Positions 27,741 through 36,336 are shown, numbered from the stretch's first letter. The stretch is DNA of 58,990 bases from Candidatus Brevibacterium intestinavium (GCA_019117545.1 DWZN01000060.1:1-58990), one strand, 5' to 3'. The notes: generated by a model not told the origin, from the sequence alone. Numbers and translations: made by a program.

Positions 27741-28568
27741 GTGACTGAAGTATTTCTGTTGCTGCTCATTGTGCTCGGGGCCGTTTTCTTCATCGGCCAT
27801 CGCAAGGAGAAACAACGTCAGCGGGAGCTTCTCGCCGCCGAACTGCAGCAGGTGAAGAAGACCGCCGAGGAGGACGTCACCTCGTTCGGCGAAGAGGTCG
27901 CCGAACTCGATGTCATCACCGCTGGAGTCGAACTCGACACCGGAGGCGCCCAGGACTACAAGCAGGCTCTGGACTCCTACGACGTCGCGAAGGAGACGCT
28001 CGAGAAGGTCGACGAACCCTCCGATATCCGCAACGTCACCGAGGCGCTCGAAGACGGTCGCTACGCCGCGAAGTGCGTGCGCGCCCGCGTCGAGGGCAGA
28101 CCTCTGCCCGTGCGTCGTCCGCCCTGCTTCTTCAACCCCCAGCACGGCCCCTCGGTCGAAGACATCGACTGGGCCCCGGTCGGCGGGCAGCTGCGCCCCG
28201 TGCCCGTGTGCGCCGCCGATGCCGAACGCGTGGCCGTCGGCGCCGAACCGGCCGTGCGCAAGGTCGTCACCGGTGACGGACGCACCCGACGCGCCTACTG
28301 GGAGGCCGGCCCGGCCTACGCCGAATACAATCGCGGCTACTTCAACTCCTATGCCGGCTCCGGCCTGCTGCCCGGCGTCCTCATGGGCGCGATGATGTTC
28401 GGCGGCATGGGCGGCGGCTGGGACGGCGCCTACGGAGGCGATATGGGCGGCGGAGACATGGGCGGCGACGGTGGTGACGGCGGTGGCCTGTTCGGCGGCG
28501 ACGGCGGAGACGGCGGCGGCCTGTTCGGCGGCGACGGCGGCGGATTCGACATCGGAGACATCTTCTGA
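27741..28568 (+). CDS. Gly/Asp-rich membrane-anchored protein of unknown function
   Basis: A 275-residue protein. It has an N-terminal transmembrane helix (FLLLLIVLGAVFFIG, residues 5-19) and a coiled-coil-like acidic region to about residue 100. A middle part contains CFFNPQHGPS and a run WEAGPAYAEYNRGYF. The C-terminus has a Gly/Asp-rich tail, with GGDGGDGGGLF occurring twice. The middle resembles secreted repeat-free proteins that end in a glycine-rich TPM-like tail, but I do not recognise a named family. The GTG at 27741 has GGGGAGG 8-10 nt upstream. The S4-domain gene starts inside its stop codon (TGATG), so translation is coupled. Confidence 0.7.
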   Translation: MTEVFLLLLIVLGAVFFIGHRKEKQRQRELLAAELQQVKKTAEEDVTSFGEEVAELDVITAGVELDTGGAQDYKQALDSYDVAKETLEKVDEPSDIRNVTEALEDGRYAAKCVRARVEGRPLPVRRPPCFFNPQHGPSVEDIDWAPVGGQLRPVPVCAADAERVAVGAEPAVRKVVTGDGRTRRAYWEAGPAYAEYNRGYFNSYAGSGLLPGVLMGAMMFGGMGGGWDGAYGGDMGGGDMGGDGGDGGGLFGGDGGDGGGLFGGDGGGFDIGDIF

Positions 28569-28780
28569 TGGACACGATCGAGATCCGCGGCGAGTCGATC
28601 AAGCTCGGCCAGCTGCTCAAACTCCACGGAGTGGCCGAACACGGTGCCATGGCCAAAGACCTGATCGCCGACGGTGAGGTCACCGTCAACGGCGAGGTCG
28701 AGACCCGTCGCGGTGCGACGATCCGTCCCGGAGACAGGGTCGAAACCCTCGGCGAGGCCATCGAGGTGGCCACGGAGTAG
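28568..28780 (+). CDS. S4-domain RNA-binding protein (YbcJ-like)
   Basis: A 70-residue single-domain protein matching the S4 fold seen in YbcJ/YaaA-type proteins. IKLGQLLKLHGVAEHGAMAKDLI is the alphaL helices, GEVTVNGEVETRRGATIRPGDRVE the binding strands. Such proteins bind structured RNA, often linked to ribosome or tRNA handling. The ATG 28568 overlaps the upstream TGA by one base. It is followed at 28836 by a 42-bp palindromic terminator. The RNA target is unknown. Confidence 0.85.
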   Translation: MDTIEIRGESIKLGQLLKLHGVAEHGAMAKDLIADGEVTVNGEVETRRGATIRPGDRVETLGEAIEVATE

Positions 28781-28835
28781 CCGTCACCGGTCCAGCCATC
28801 GGCTCGACTCCGACCACCGGTTCGACTCCGATACG

Positions 28836-28877
28836 ACAGACTTGAGGGCGTCCCCGCGGGGACGCCCTCAAGTCTGT
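28836..28877. terminator. Bidirectional terminator, 42-bp perfect palindrome
   Basis: The sequence from ACAGACTTGAGGGCG to its complement CGCCCTCAAGTCTGT is palindromic without a mismatch around CCCCGCGGGG (28852-28861). It lies between the convergent S4 and pspAB genes, so it can end both transcripts. Confidence 0.85.
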
Positions 28878-28937
28878 CTGCGTGCGTCGATCTGTGCGCG
28901 TGAGCCGCTGCTGTGGCGGACTCCAGTGATGCTGCTC

Positions 28938-29537
28938 CTACTGCAGTTCGGGTGCGCCCGGGGTGTCGTTCATGCCGGGAGCGTCCCACAGAGCCGACCA
29001 GTTCGAGGTGTCGTCCTCGAACGGCAGCTCATTGGACAGAACGCCCTTGACCTGGATCTCCAGGGGGTTGTCCCGCTGCTTCGGTCCGGACTGCACGAAG
29101 GGATAGAACGTACCGCGTTTGTACTGGTAGACCAGGGCCATGCGGCGACCGTCGGGGTGGACGAAGTACACGGTGGTGCACAGCAGCATCGTGTCGAAGC
29201 CCTGGCTGACCAGCGCCGAGTTCACGGCGTGGATGTTCGTCACGAGGTTGACCACCTCGGCGTTGGCGTCGGCGACGACCTGCCAGGTGAATCCGTAGCC
29301 GTCGTTCTCCTGCCGCACCGAGGCGGACGGATCGGAGCTGATGAGGGCGACACTCTCGGACTCCGCGGACTGGAACGCGGCCCCTTCGACCTGCCGGAAA
29401 GCCACGGCGCCGACACCGGTCGGGGTGAAGCCGGTGGCCGCCTGCAGGGTCAGCGCCGCAGGGGGCAGGGCGAAGAGGTCGTCGAGGTTGGCTCGCTTCG
29501 GTTTGGTCCGGCCGAGCAGTGCGTCGAAGAAACCCAT
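28938..29537 (-). CDS. pspAB: PspA-associated protein PspAB
   Basis: A 199-residue protein that begins MGFFDALLGRTKPKRANLDDLFALP, the N-terminus I associate with PspAB, a soluble partner of PspA in actinobacteria and archaea. Later parts, TGVGAVAFRQVEGAAF and a C-terminal LSNELPFEDDTSNWSALWDAPG, also fit. It is the last gene of the pspA-pspAA-htpX-pspAB block, about 100 bp after htpX. Start ATG 29537 has AGGAG upstream. Predicted role: part of the PspA membrane-stress response; the molecular activity is unknown. The shared palindromic terminator lies 60 bp beyond its stop. Confidence 0.87.
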   Translation of the reverse strand: MGFFDALLGRTKPKRANLDDLFALPPAALTLQAATGFTPTGVGAVAFRQVEGAAFQSAESESVALISSDPSASVRQENDGYGFTWQVVADANAEVVNLVTNIHAVNSALVSQGFDTMLLCTTVYFVHPDGRRMALVYQYKRGTFYPFVQSGPKQRDNPLEIQVKGVLSNELPFEDDTSNWSALWDAPGMNDTPGAPELQ

Positions 29538-29641
29538 GGAACTCCTAGTCGGGGTGGTGCGGTCGGGATGGTGCGGTGATCGGGCCGGCCCGGCGGACGC
29601 GGTCTCGAGCGCTCATGCGGCGGAATCGACTCAGCGCTCGG

Positions 29642-30553
29642 TCATTCGGGGCGCGAGAGCTGGGCGGAGATCTTCGACAGCTGATCGAGACGCTTCTCCA
29701 GCGAGGGGTGGGTCGAGAAGAGCTGGCCGATGGCGGCCTTGCCGCTGACGGCCGGGATGAGCGCCAGATGGTTCGCCGAGGCGGACGAGCGCAGGTCCTT
29801 CTCCGGGATCTTGCTCATGTCCCCGCTGAGTTTCGTCAGTGCCGAGGCCAGCGTCGACGGCGCTCCGGTGAGAATGGCCGCGGCACGGTCGGCGGCGAGC
29901 TCCCGGTAGCGGGAGAGACTGCGGATGAGGATGAAGGACAGTCCGTAGACCACGGCTCCGACGAGGATGAACAGCAGCTGGATCGGGATGCCGTTGTTAT
30001 TGTTGCTCGACCGTCCGAAGCTCATGTAGTAGCCGGCCCGCATCATCAGCGCCGCGACCACACCGGTGACGCCGGCGACGGTCATCACGGTGACGTCGCG
30101 GTGGGCGACGTGGGAGAGTTCGTGGGCGAGAACCACTTCGACCTCGTCCCGGTCGAGCTTCTCGAGCAGCCCCCGGGTCACGCACACCACGGACCGTTCG
30201 GGAGACCGTCCGGTGGCGAAGGCGTTGGGGATCGCCGAATTCGACACGGCCACCCTCGGCTTCGTCGAATCGGAGAGCTGGCAGAGCCGGTCGACGATCG
30301 TATGGAGTTCGGGTGCCTCTTCGGCAGAGACCTCCCGACCGCCCATGGCTCGCATGGCGATCCTGTCGGAGAAGTACCACTGGAAGAAGAACGCGCCGGC
30401 GCTGACGAGGACGGCGATGATGACACCGCCGATGCTCTGGCCGACGATCCACCAGATCGCCAGGATGAGCACGACATAGATGAGCCCATTGAGGAAGATC
30501 GTCCATCCCATCCGCATGGTCAGTCCGTTGTCCTTGACGAAGCGATTCTTCAT
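29642..30553 (-). CDS. htpX: Membrane zinc metalloprotease HtpX (M48B)
   Basis: A 303-residue membrane protease that degrades damaged membrane proteins. There are two transmembrane helices in the first 65 residues, then the M48 signature VVLAHELSHVAHRDV with the HExxH zinc site. Two more hydrophobic segments follow, and the third ligand glutamate falls in RYRELAADRAAA. Before that, NSAIPNAFATGRSPERSVVCVTRGLLEKL is the usual HtpX block. I chose ATG 30553 with GAGAGGAAC upstream; the open frame upstream lacks a site. It sits between pspAA and pspAB, tying membrane proteolysis to the PspA system. Confidence 0.92.
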   Translation of the reverse strand: MKNRFVKDNGLTMRMGWTIFLNGLIYVVLILAIWWIVGQSIGGVIIAVLVSAGAFFFQWYFSDRIAMRAMGGREVSAEEAPELHTIVDRLCQLSDSTKPRVAVSNSAIPNAFATGRSPERSVVCVTRGLLEKLDRDEVEVVLAHELSHVAHRDVTVMTVAGVTGVVAALMMRAGYYMSFGRSSNNNNGIPIQLLFILVGAVVYGLSFILIRSLSRYRELAADRAAAILTGAPSTLASALTKLSGDMSKIPEKDLRSSASANHLALIPAVSGKAAIGQLFSTHPSLEKRLDQLSKISAQLSRPE

Positions 30554-30638
30554 CGTTGTTCCTCTCTGGCAGTGGCAGAACCGGCCCACCGTCTCGTGCG
30601 AAGACAATGGGCCGGGTTCATCATTGCGGTATTCGGTT

Positions 30639-30923
30639 TCAGGCCGGGTCCGGGATGAAGCCCTCGCCCGTGAGCAGCTCGGCGATCTCGGCCAAAGTGG
30701 CGTCGACGAACGGGATGACGACATCGGAGGAGCCGAGGTAGTCAGCGGCGACCGGACTGCCATGGGTCGTGACATAGTCCTGGAGCGCGCTGAGTGCGGT
30801 CCTCACGGCTTCCTCGTTGCCGGCGTTGACGGCGTCCTCGACCTGGTTGTCGTACTTCTGCAGCAGAGTCTGATCGACATCGGCGACGTCGAACTGTCCT
30901 TCGCCCATGATGCGGATGATCAT
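30639..30923 (-). CDS. pspAA: PspA-associated protein PspAA
   Basis: A 94-residue protein beginning MIIRIMGEGQFDVAD and containing LQKYDNQVEDAVNAGNEEAV and SDVVIPFVDATLAEIAELL, the pattern of PspAA, a small conserved PspA partner. Its ATG overlaps the pspA stop by 4 nt (ATGA), the usual fused arrangement, so the two products are probably made in stoichiometric amounts. It is predicted to bind PspA or couple it to the membrane or to HtpX; no enzymatic residues are visible. Confidence 0.9.
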   Translation of the reverse strand: MIIRIMGEGQFDVADVDQTLLQKYDNQVEDAVNAGNEEAVRTALSALQDYVTTHGSPVAADYLGSSDVVIPFVDATLAEIAELLTGEGFIPDPA

Positions 30924-31669
30924 TGCTGATCATCCCCTTCGAGGGACTTCTGCTGCTCGGATTCGGATCCGGCGGGCAGGGACTCGCGCATCCGCTGGAG
31001 CTCCATCTCGACGTCGCTGTCGCTGGAGAGCGCGTCGAGCTGAGCGGTGATGTCGTCCTTCGACGTGCCCGTGACGTCCTCGAGGGCGCCGGAGGCGAGC
31101 AGTTCGTCGACGGCACCGGCACGGGCCTGCAGCGAAGCGGTCTTGTCCTCGGCACGCTGCACGGCCATGCCGACGTCCCCGAGCTCCTCGGAGATGCCGG
31201 AGAAGGCCTCGCCGATCTTCGACTGCGCCTCGGCGGCGTTGTACGTGGCCTTCAGCGTCTCCTTCTTCGTGCGGAAGGCATCGACCTTGGCCTGCAGACG
31301 CTGCGAGGCCAAGGTGAGCTTCTGCTCCTCGCCCTGCAGCCCTTCGTGCTGGCTCTGCAGGTCGTTGATCTGCTGAGTGAGACCGGACTTGCGGGTCAGG
31401 GCCTCGCGGGCGAGGTCCTCACGTCCGATCTCCATGGCCTTCTGAGCCTGACCGGAGAGCTTGTCCTGCTGCTGCTCGAGCTGGTTCATCTGCAGTTCGA
31501 GGCGCTTGCGGCTGGTGGCGACATCGGCAACACCGCGGCGAACCTTCTGCAGAAGCTCCAGCTGCTTCTGGTACGAATAGTCAAGGGTTTCGTTGGGGTT
31601 CTCGGCTTTGTCCAGGGCCTTGTTGGCCTTGGCACCGAAGATCGTCGCGATCCGTTGGAAGATACTCAT
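30920..31669 (-). CDS. pspA: Phage-shock protein A (PspA/IM30)
   Basis: A 249-residue ESCRT-III-like protein that coats and repairs stressed cytoplasmic membrane. The N-terminal amphipathic helix reads SIFQRIATIFGAKANKALDK, followed by the long helical hairpin (MNQLEQQQDKLSGQAQKAME, LNDLQSQHEGLQ region) and a C-terminal tail that is acidic and Ser/Gln-rich. Start ATG 31669 has GGAG 9 nt upstream; the frame is open further but has no site. TAGGCT in the upstream 100 nt is a possible -10. First gene of the psp block. Control may involve ClgR, as in mycobacteria, but no site was identified. Confidence 0.94.
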   Translation of the reverse strand: MSIFQRIATIFGAKANKALDKAENPNETLDYSYQKQLELLQKVRRGVADVATSRKRLELQMNQLEQQQDKLSGQAQKAMEIGREDLAREALTRKSGLTQQINDLQSQHEGLQGEEQKLTLASQRLQAKVDAFRTKKETLKATYNAAEAQSKIGEAFSGISEELGDVGMAVQRAEDKTASLQARAGAVDELLASGALEDVTGTSKDDITAQLDALSSDSDVEMELQRMRESLPAGSESEQQKSLEGDDQQ

Positions 31670-31845
31670 CCGTAGTCGACTCCTGCATTGGTTTGACCCG
31701 ACGTTGCCAAGCCGTTCCACTCCGGTCCGGAGATTCTTGGCCAACACCGCCGCGAACTATCGCTCTCAGCCTACTAAGAAAGGCTGATAGTTTGCCAGAC
31801 GCCGACCACGAGAACGACGAGACTTGCCGGCCCGATCGCAGGTGA

Positions 31846-32133
31846 TCAGGGGGCGAAGAGACGCGAGTTCGCGGCTTCGACCTCCGAGTACTGCTGGGCC
31901 GCTGTGTTGAGTGCGCCGTGGATGGAGTCGAGGGATTCGAAGAGCTGTTTCTGTGCGCCTTCCCACTGGTTGATCACTGCCTGGAAGTTCTGAGCCGCGC
32001 TTCCGCGCCAGCATTCCTGGAGGGCCAGCAGATTGCGCAGCATCGTCTGCGCCTCGGACACGAGATTGCGAGAAGTGCCTGCGGTGGCGGTGGCAGCGGA
32101 TTGGACGCGTTCGGCGTCGACTTCGAAACTCAT
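31846..32133 (-). CDS. WXG100-family protein (ESAT-6-like), orphan
   Basis: A 95-residue helical-hairpin protein with the WXG turn as CWRGSAAQNF near residue 43, starting MSFEVDAERVQSAATATAG. WXG100 proteins are secreted as dimers by type VII systems or form toxin N-termini. No EccC-type ATPase or partner gene lies nearby, so it is an orphan and would depend on a secretion system elsewhere. The C-terminus ends SRLFAP without the YxxxD/E signal in usual form (QYSEVEAANS is the nearest match). ATG 32133 has GAGGAG upstream. It is about 175 bp from the pspA start and on the same strand. Confidence 0.85.
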   Translation of the reverse strand: MSFEVDAERVQSAATATAGTSRNLVSEAQTMLRNLLALQECWRGSAAQNFQAVINQWEGAQKQLFESLDSIHGALNTAAQQYSEVEAANSRLFAP

Positions 32134-32231
32134 GATGGCTCCTCACGGTCTGGGGTGCGGTTCTCCCGCCCGGCGCGGGCGGGTCGAGACCAGTGTCGAC
32201 CGCACGGTCCGGGGCGAAAAGAGCACGGAAA

Positions 32232-32266
32232 GAGGGTGTGGACAGCGCTCGGCTGTCCACACCCTC
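32232..32266 (-). terminator. Terminator hairpin, minus strand
   Basis: GAGGGTGTGGACAG (32232-32245) pairs with CTGTCCACACCCTC (32253-32266), with a 7-nt loop. On the minus strand the stem is followed by TTTCCGTGCTCTTTT, so it probably ends the RR-kinase-HtrA transcript. Confidence 0.8.
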
Positions 32267-32319
32267 CCCGTGGGCGAGTCGTGACCGCGTCCCCAGGCTC
32301 ATGTGGTCGAGTCCGCACG

Positions 32320-32368
32320 TGCAGGCGACCGCCTGTCCGCGGTCCGTGGACAGGCGGTCGGGCCTGCA
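32320..32368 (-). terminator. First of two hairpins after the HtrA gene
   Basis: ACCGCCTGTCC (32328-32338) pairs with GGACAGGCGGT (32348-32358), extended by outer TGCAGG/CCTGCA. It lies 34 bp past the HtrA stop and precedes the T-tailed hairpin at 32232. Confidence 0.6.
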
Positions 32369-32401
32369 GGGTTCCGGGGGACTTCGAGTCCGTGACCGCG
32401 G

Positions 32402-34489
32402 CTACTGCAGCACGAGCGTCACATCGACCTTCTGCTCCTGTCCGCCGCGCACCAGGGTGATCTCGACCGGTTTGTTCACCGGCTGCGCGCGGACGAGGGC
32501 ACGCAGGGCGATGGCATTGTTCACCTTGGTGCCGGCCACCTCGATGATGTCGTCGCCGTCCTTGAGTCCGGCCTTGTCCGCGGGCGTGCCGCCCTGGACC
32601 GACTGCACCTTGGCGCTGCCTCGAGAGATGCCTCCGCTGTTGATGTGGCCGTCGGTGAGAGTGATGCCGAGGAAGGGATGCAGAGCCTTGCCGTTGGCGA
32701 TGAGCTGATCGGCGATCATCACCGCCTGGTTGGCGGGGATGGCGAAGCCGATGCCGATCGACCCCGACTGTTCGCCCTCGCCGGCCTGGCTCAGCGAGGC
32801 CGCGGCCGAGTTGACTCCGATGAACCGACCGTTGCCGTCGACGAGCGGACCGCCGGAGTTGCCCGGGTTGATCGCGGCATCGGTCTGGATGGCATTCGTG
32901 ATCGTCAGCTCCTTCTCCGATGAGGAGGCGTCCTCGCCGATGTTCTCCGTCGACACCGGGCGGTCGAGCGCGGAGACGATGCCCGTGGTCACGGAGTCGG
33001 CGAGGCCCAGCGGGTTGCCCAGAGCCATGACCGGATCGCCCACGTCGAGCTTCTTCGAATCGCCCACCTCCAGCGGTTCGACGCCGTCGGGCACCTGCTC
33101 GAGCTCGATGATGGCGATGTCCGTCGAGGGGTCGCGGCCGACGATCTCGGCCTCCGTGGTCTCACCGTTCTTCATGGTCACGGCGATCTCACCTCCCGGA
33201 GTGTCGGCGGGAGCGACGACGTGGTTGTTCGTGATCACGTGTCCCTGGTCGTCATAGAGCGCACCCGAGCCCAGGCCCTGCACCTGACCGTTGGTCCCGA
33301 TCTGGATCGACATCACGCTTTCCGAGGTCTTCTCCGCCACCTGGGTCCAGTCCGGAGTCTCGATCGTCTGATCGGCGACCTTGCGCGGCTCATCGCCCTG
33401 GAGAGCGGACATCGCATAGTTGCCGCCGAAGGCGAGCCCGCCGCCGAGGAGGGCGGCGATGGCCGCGATCGCGATCGTCGCGCCCCACCCGGGGCCCTTC
33501 TTCTCCCGCCGAGGCGGCTGCTGCGGCCCGTAGGGGCCGAACCCGTCCGGCCCGCCGGGCTCACCCGGACCGGAGTAGGCACCCATGGCGCCGGGCTGCG
33601 ATCCGATATCTGCCGGGTGGGTGCCGGCCTCTGCCGGGTGGCCACCCGCTGCGGGATAGGCGGCTGGGTAAGCAGAGTGCTGGGAGCCGGTCGGATACTG
33701 GCCCCCACCAGGAGGCTGTGTCCCGTTCGGATGCTGGGAACCCGAGGACGGCGGCTGAGGGCCGCCGGGGTACGCCTGCGAACCGCCCTGCCCGGGCTGG
33801 CCCGGCTGCGGGTGGCCGGGCTGGCCACCCTGCCCCGGCTGTCCGGGCCGGCCCTGCCCGGGCTGGCCCGGCTGTCCGGATTGCTGCTGCCCATGTTGGA
33901 TCCCCTGCTGCCGGCCCGCGTACTGGCCGCCCTGCGGGTGTCCCGGCTGCTGGCCCGGCTGCTGCCCGCTCGGCTGCGGCCGGCCCTGTCCCGGCTGCTG
34001 GGTCGGGTTCTGTCCGTTCTGCTGGTACGGGGACGGCGGCTGGGGCCGACCGGACTGCGGGCCGTGCTCAGGTTGCCGGCCTTGCTGCTGGGAGGGACGG
34101 CCGTCCGCACCGAAGCTGCCGTCCACAGGGCTCTGCGCTTGAGTGGGCTGTTCGGAGCCGGGGCGATCGTCCTGCGACGAGTGCCCTGACTGAGACGCAG
34201 ACTGCGCCCCGGGCCGCGTCGCGGACTGGGACCCGGGCTGCGCATCGGGGCGGGGTTCGCCAGGTGCGACGGGAGGGCTCACACGTGCCGGGCCGCTGCT
34301 GCGCCCGGCGGCACCGTTCGCTCCGCGACCCGCGGACGAGGACGGGGAGTTCGGGAAAGTGCGCGGAACCTCGGGCGACGCGGGGTCGCGGCCCTCCCGG
34401 TTCGGGAACGTGCGGTAGTCCTGATCCCCGTGCCGTCCGCGGTTGCGGGACGTCTCATCCGGATCCTGGGGATGGTTGTTCTCACTCAT
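32402..34489 (-). CDS. HtrA-type serine protease with PDZ domain (PepD-like)
   Basis: A 695-residue membrane-anchored periplasm-type protease. Residues 1 to about 330 are an unusually long Gln/Pro/Gly-rich cytoplasmic region with QPGQPGQG-type repeats. One transmembrane helix follows at about 334-360, then a trypsin-like domain with catalytic His423 (NNHVVAP), Asp457 (STDIAI) and Ser545 (GNSGGPL), then one PDZ domain (about 600-690). The ATG 34489 overlaps the sensor-kinase stop by 4 nt. Gene order regulator-kinase-protease matches mprA-mprB-pepD of mycobacteria, where the protease processes envelope-stress substrates and feeds back on the kinase. Confidence 0.9.
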   Translation of the reverse strand: MSENNHPQDPDETSRNRGRHGDQDYRTFPNREGRDPASPEVPRTFPNSPSSSAGRGANGAAGRSSGPARVSPPVAPGEPRPDAQPGSQSATRPGAQSASQSGHSSQDDRPGSEQPTQAQSPVDGSFGADGRPSQQQGRQPEHGPQSGRPQPPSPYQQNGQNPTQQPGQGRPQPSGQQPGQQPGHPQGGQYAGRQQGIQHGQQQSGQPGQPGQGRPGQPGQGGQPGHPQPGQPGQGGSQAYPGGPQPPSSGSQHPNGTQPPGGGQYPTGSQHSAYPAAYPAAGGHPAEAGTHPADIGSQPGAMGAYSGPGEPGGPDGFGPYGPQQPPRREKKGPGWGATIAIAAIAALLGGGLAFGGNYAMSALQGDEPRKVADQTIETPDWTQVAEKTSESVMSIQIGTNGQVQGLGSGALYDDQGHVITNNHVVAPADTPGGEIAVTMKNGETTEAEIVGRDPSTDIAIIELEQVPDGVEPLEVGDSKKLDVGDPVMALGNPLGLADSVTTGIVSALDRPVSTENIGEDASSSEKELTITNAIQTDAAINPGNSGGPLVDGNGRFIGVNSAAASLSQAGEGEQSGSIGIGFAIPANQAVMIADQLIANGKALHPFLGITLTDGHINSGGISRGSAKVQSVQGGTPADKAGLKDGDDIIEVAGTKVNNAIALRALVRAQPVNKPVEITLVRGGQEQKVDVTLVLQ

Positions 34490-36306
34490 CGCTCGTCCTT
34501 TCGTGCCTCCGCAGTGGAGTCGCCTGTTTCAGAGATGGGCAGGTCGATGCGGAACGTTGCACCGCCGCCCGAGGTTTCGTGGACCGAGATCGTGCCGTGG
34601 TGATTCTCCACGATCGCCTTGACGATCGACAGTCCCAGGCCGGACCCGCCGGTGTCCCTGGTCCGGGACACGTCGAGGCGATAGAAGCGCTCGAAGATCC
34701 GCGGGACCATCTCGGGGTCGATTCCCTCGCCGTGGTCCCTGACCTCGAAGCGGACCCGACCGTTCGGGAATCCGCGCAGGGAGTCATCGACCGTGATCGA
34801 GCCCGCCGCCGTGACATCGGGGACGATGCCCTCCGGCTCCTGCGCGTCGGCCTGATCGTTGCCGGCGGAGTCGCCTCGGCGGAAGATGCGGACCCCGCCG
34901 GTGACGAATCCGCGCTCACGGGTCTTCTCCTTCGCCCCGTTGCGCGTGCCGCTCCTTCCGTTCTGGCCCTTGGCCGTGGACTGGCCGTCGTCGGCGTCTC
35001 CGGAATCGGCGTCGGCGTCCTCGGGCAGTCCGACCACACCGACGGCGAACTCGATCGCGGCGTGCTCGGGAGTGTGGCGCACGGCGTTGCCGGCGAGGTT
35101 GACGATGACCTGGCGGATCTTCGGTTCGGATCCGCGGATCATCGGCACCGGCTGTGCGTCCTCACCGTCGAGTCCGATGAAGCTGATGTCGCGGTCCGGG
35201 GCCTGCGCGGCGGCATCGGCAGCGGCGTCCCTGACGACCTTGTGCATGTCGATGGGACCGATCTCGGCCGGTCGCTGCTCGTCGAGGCGGGCGAGCACGA
35301 CGAGGTCGTCGACGAGCACACCCATGCGCTTGGCCTCGGACTCCATCCGCTCCATGGCGTTGGCGACGTCCTCGCTCTTCGTGATCGCCCCCTGCCGGTA
35401 GAGCTCGGCGTAGCCGCGGATCGTCACCAGCGGCGTCCGCAGCTCGTGCGAGGCGTCGGAGACGAACTGGCGGATGCGCTTCTCGGACCGGGTCTGCCCG
35501 TCGAAGGAGTCCTCGATGCGCCCGAGCATGGTGTTCAGCGCTGCCGACAGGCGCCCGAGCTCGGTGTTGCGCGGGTAGACGGGCACGCGCTGACTGAGGT
35601 CACCGGCGGCGATGCGAGAGGCGGTCTTCTCGATGTCGCGCAGCGGCCGGAACGTGTTGTTGATCGCCCAGTAGCCGACTCCCGCAACCATCGCCAGGGC
35701 CATCAGGCCGATGCCGATCATCGTGTTGCGGGCACGCTCGTTGATGTTGTCGATCTCGCGGTCGAAGGGCACCGCGATGGACACGAGCACATCGGTGTTC
35801 TTCACCTTCATGGCACGGGCCCGCCACTGGGAGTTCGTTCCGGCGACGGTGAACGGCTGGCCGCCCTGGGCATAGACCTTCTTCTCGTTGATCGTCGGCA
35901 GGATCGGCCGGTTGTCCGGCTCCGGGGCGACCGGGTCGCGGATGGGCTCGCCGTCGGTGTTGTAGAACTGCACATAGAAGCCCCCGGGCAGGAGGCTGCG
36001 CAGCTGGTCCCATGAGTTCGAATCGAGCGTCGTCGACGACCCATCCTCGTCGTCGGAGTCCGACCCGGACTGCAGCTCCGCGTTCTGGAACACATCACGA
36101 TAGGCCTGCTGCGCCAGTGTCTCGGAGGCACTGATGAGGCGTTCATCGGTGCGTTGGACGAGGCTGTCGCGGAGGTTCTCCAACACCCATGCGCTCGTCC
36201 CCGTGAGGACGAGCAGCATGAGGAGCATCATGATGGCCAGCAGCTTGGTGGTCAGCGACCATTCTTCCCAGAAGCCGGGCCGGGTGGGACGGGGTTCTTT
36301 TGCCAC
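34486..36306 (-). CDS. Sensor histidine kinase, MprB-like, with insertion in the ATPase domain
   Basis: A 606-residue envelope sensor. It has a TM helix at about residues 17-38, an extracytoplasmic sensor to about 195, a second TM, HAMP, HisKA with SHELRTP (His287) and the HATPase domain with N-box Asn403, G1 DHGEGI (about 524) and G2 GGSGLGLSI. Between the N box and G1 lies about 85 extra residues rich in Asp, Gly, Arg and Lys, from about 427 to 513, not seen in typical kinases of this family. GTG 36306 is 6 nt after TAGATT (36313-36318), so it is probably leaderless despite the response regulator lying only 30 bp upstream. It probably responds to envelope stress, by analogy to MprB. Confidence 0.9.
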   Translation of the reverse strand: MAKEPRPTRPGFWEEWSLTTKLLAIMMLLMLLVLTGTSAWVLENLRDSLVQRTDERLISASETLAQQAYRDVFQNAELQSGSDSDDEDGSSTTLDSNSWDQLRSLLPGGFYVQFYNTDGEPIRDPVAPEPDNRPILPTINEKKVYAQGGQPFTVAGTNSQWRARAMKVKNTDVLVSIAVPFDREIDNINERARNTMIGIGLMALAMVAGVGYWAINNTFRPLRDIEKTASRIAAGDLSQRVPVYPRNTELGRLSAALNTMLGRIEDSFDGQTRSEKRIRQFVSDASHELRTPLVTIRGYAELYRQGAITKSEDVANAMERMESEAKRMGVLVDDLVVLARLDEQRPAEIGPIDMHKVVRDAAADAAAQAPDRDISFIGLDGEDAQPVPMIRGSEPKIRQVIVNLAGNAVRHTPEHAAIEFAVGVVGLPEDADADSGDADDGQSTAKGQNGRSGTRNGAKEKTRERGFVTGGVRIFRRGDSAGNDQADAQEPEGIVPDVTAAGSITVDDSLRGFPNGRVRFEVRDHGEGIDPEMVPRIFERFYRLDVSRTRDTGGSGLGLSIVKAIVENHHGTISVHETSGGGATFRIDLPISETGDSTAEARKDER

Positions 36307-36336
36307 GTATGTAATCTATCGCCCTTGCATGGACGA

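Noticed and set aside
31846..32133. A type VII secretion locus around the WXG100 gene
   Set aside because: No ATPase, mycosin or membrane component is encoded nearby.
33718..36015. A 765-codon plus-strand frame across the HtrA and kinase genes
   Set aside because: Antisense to catalytic motifs of both proteins and without recognisable domains.
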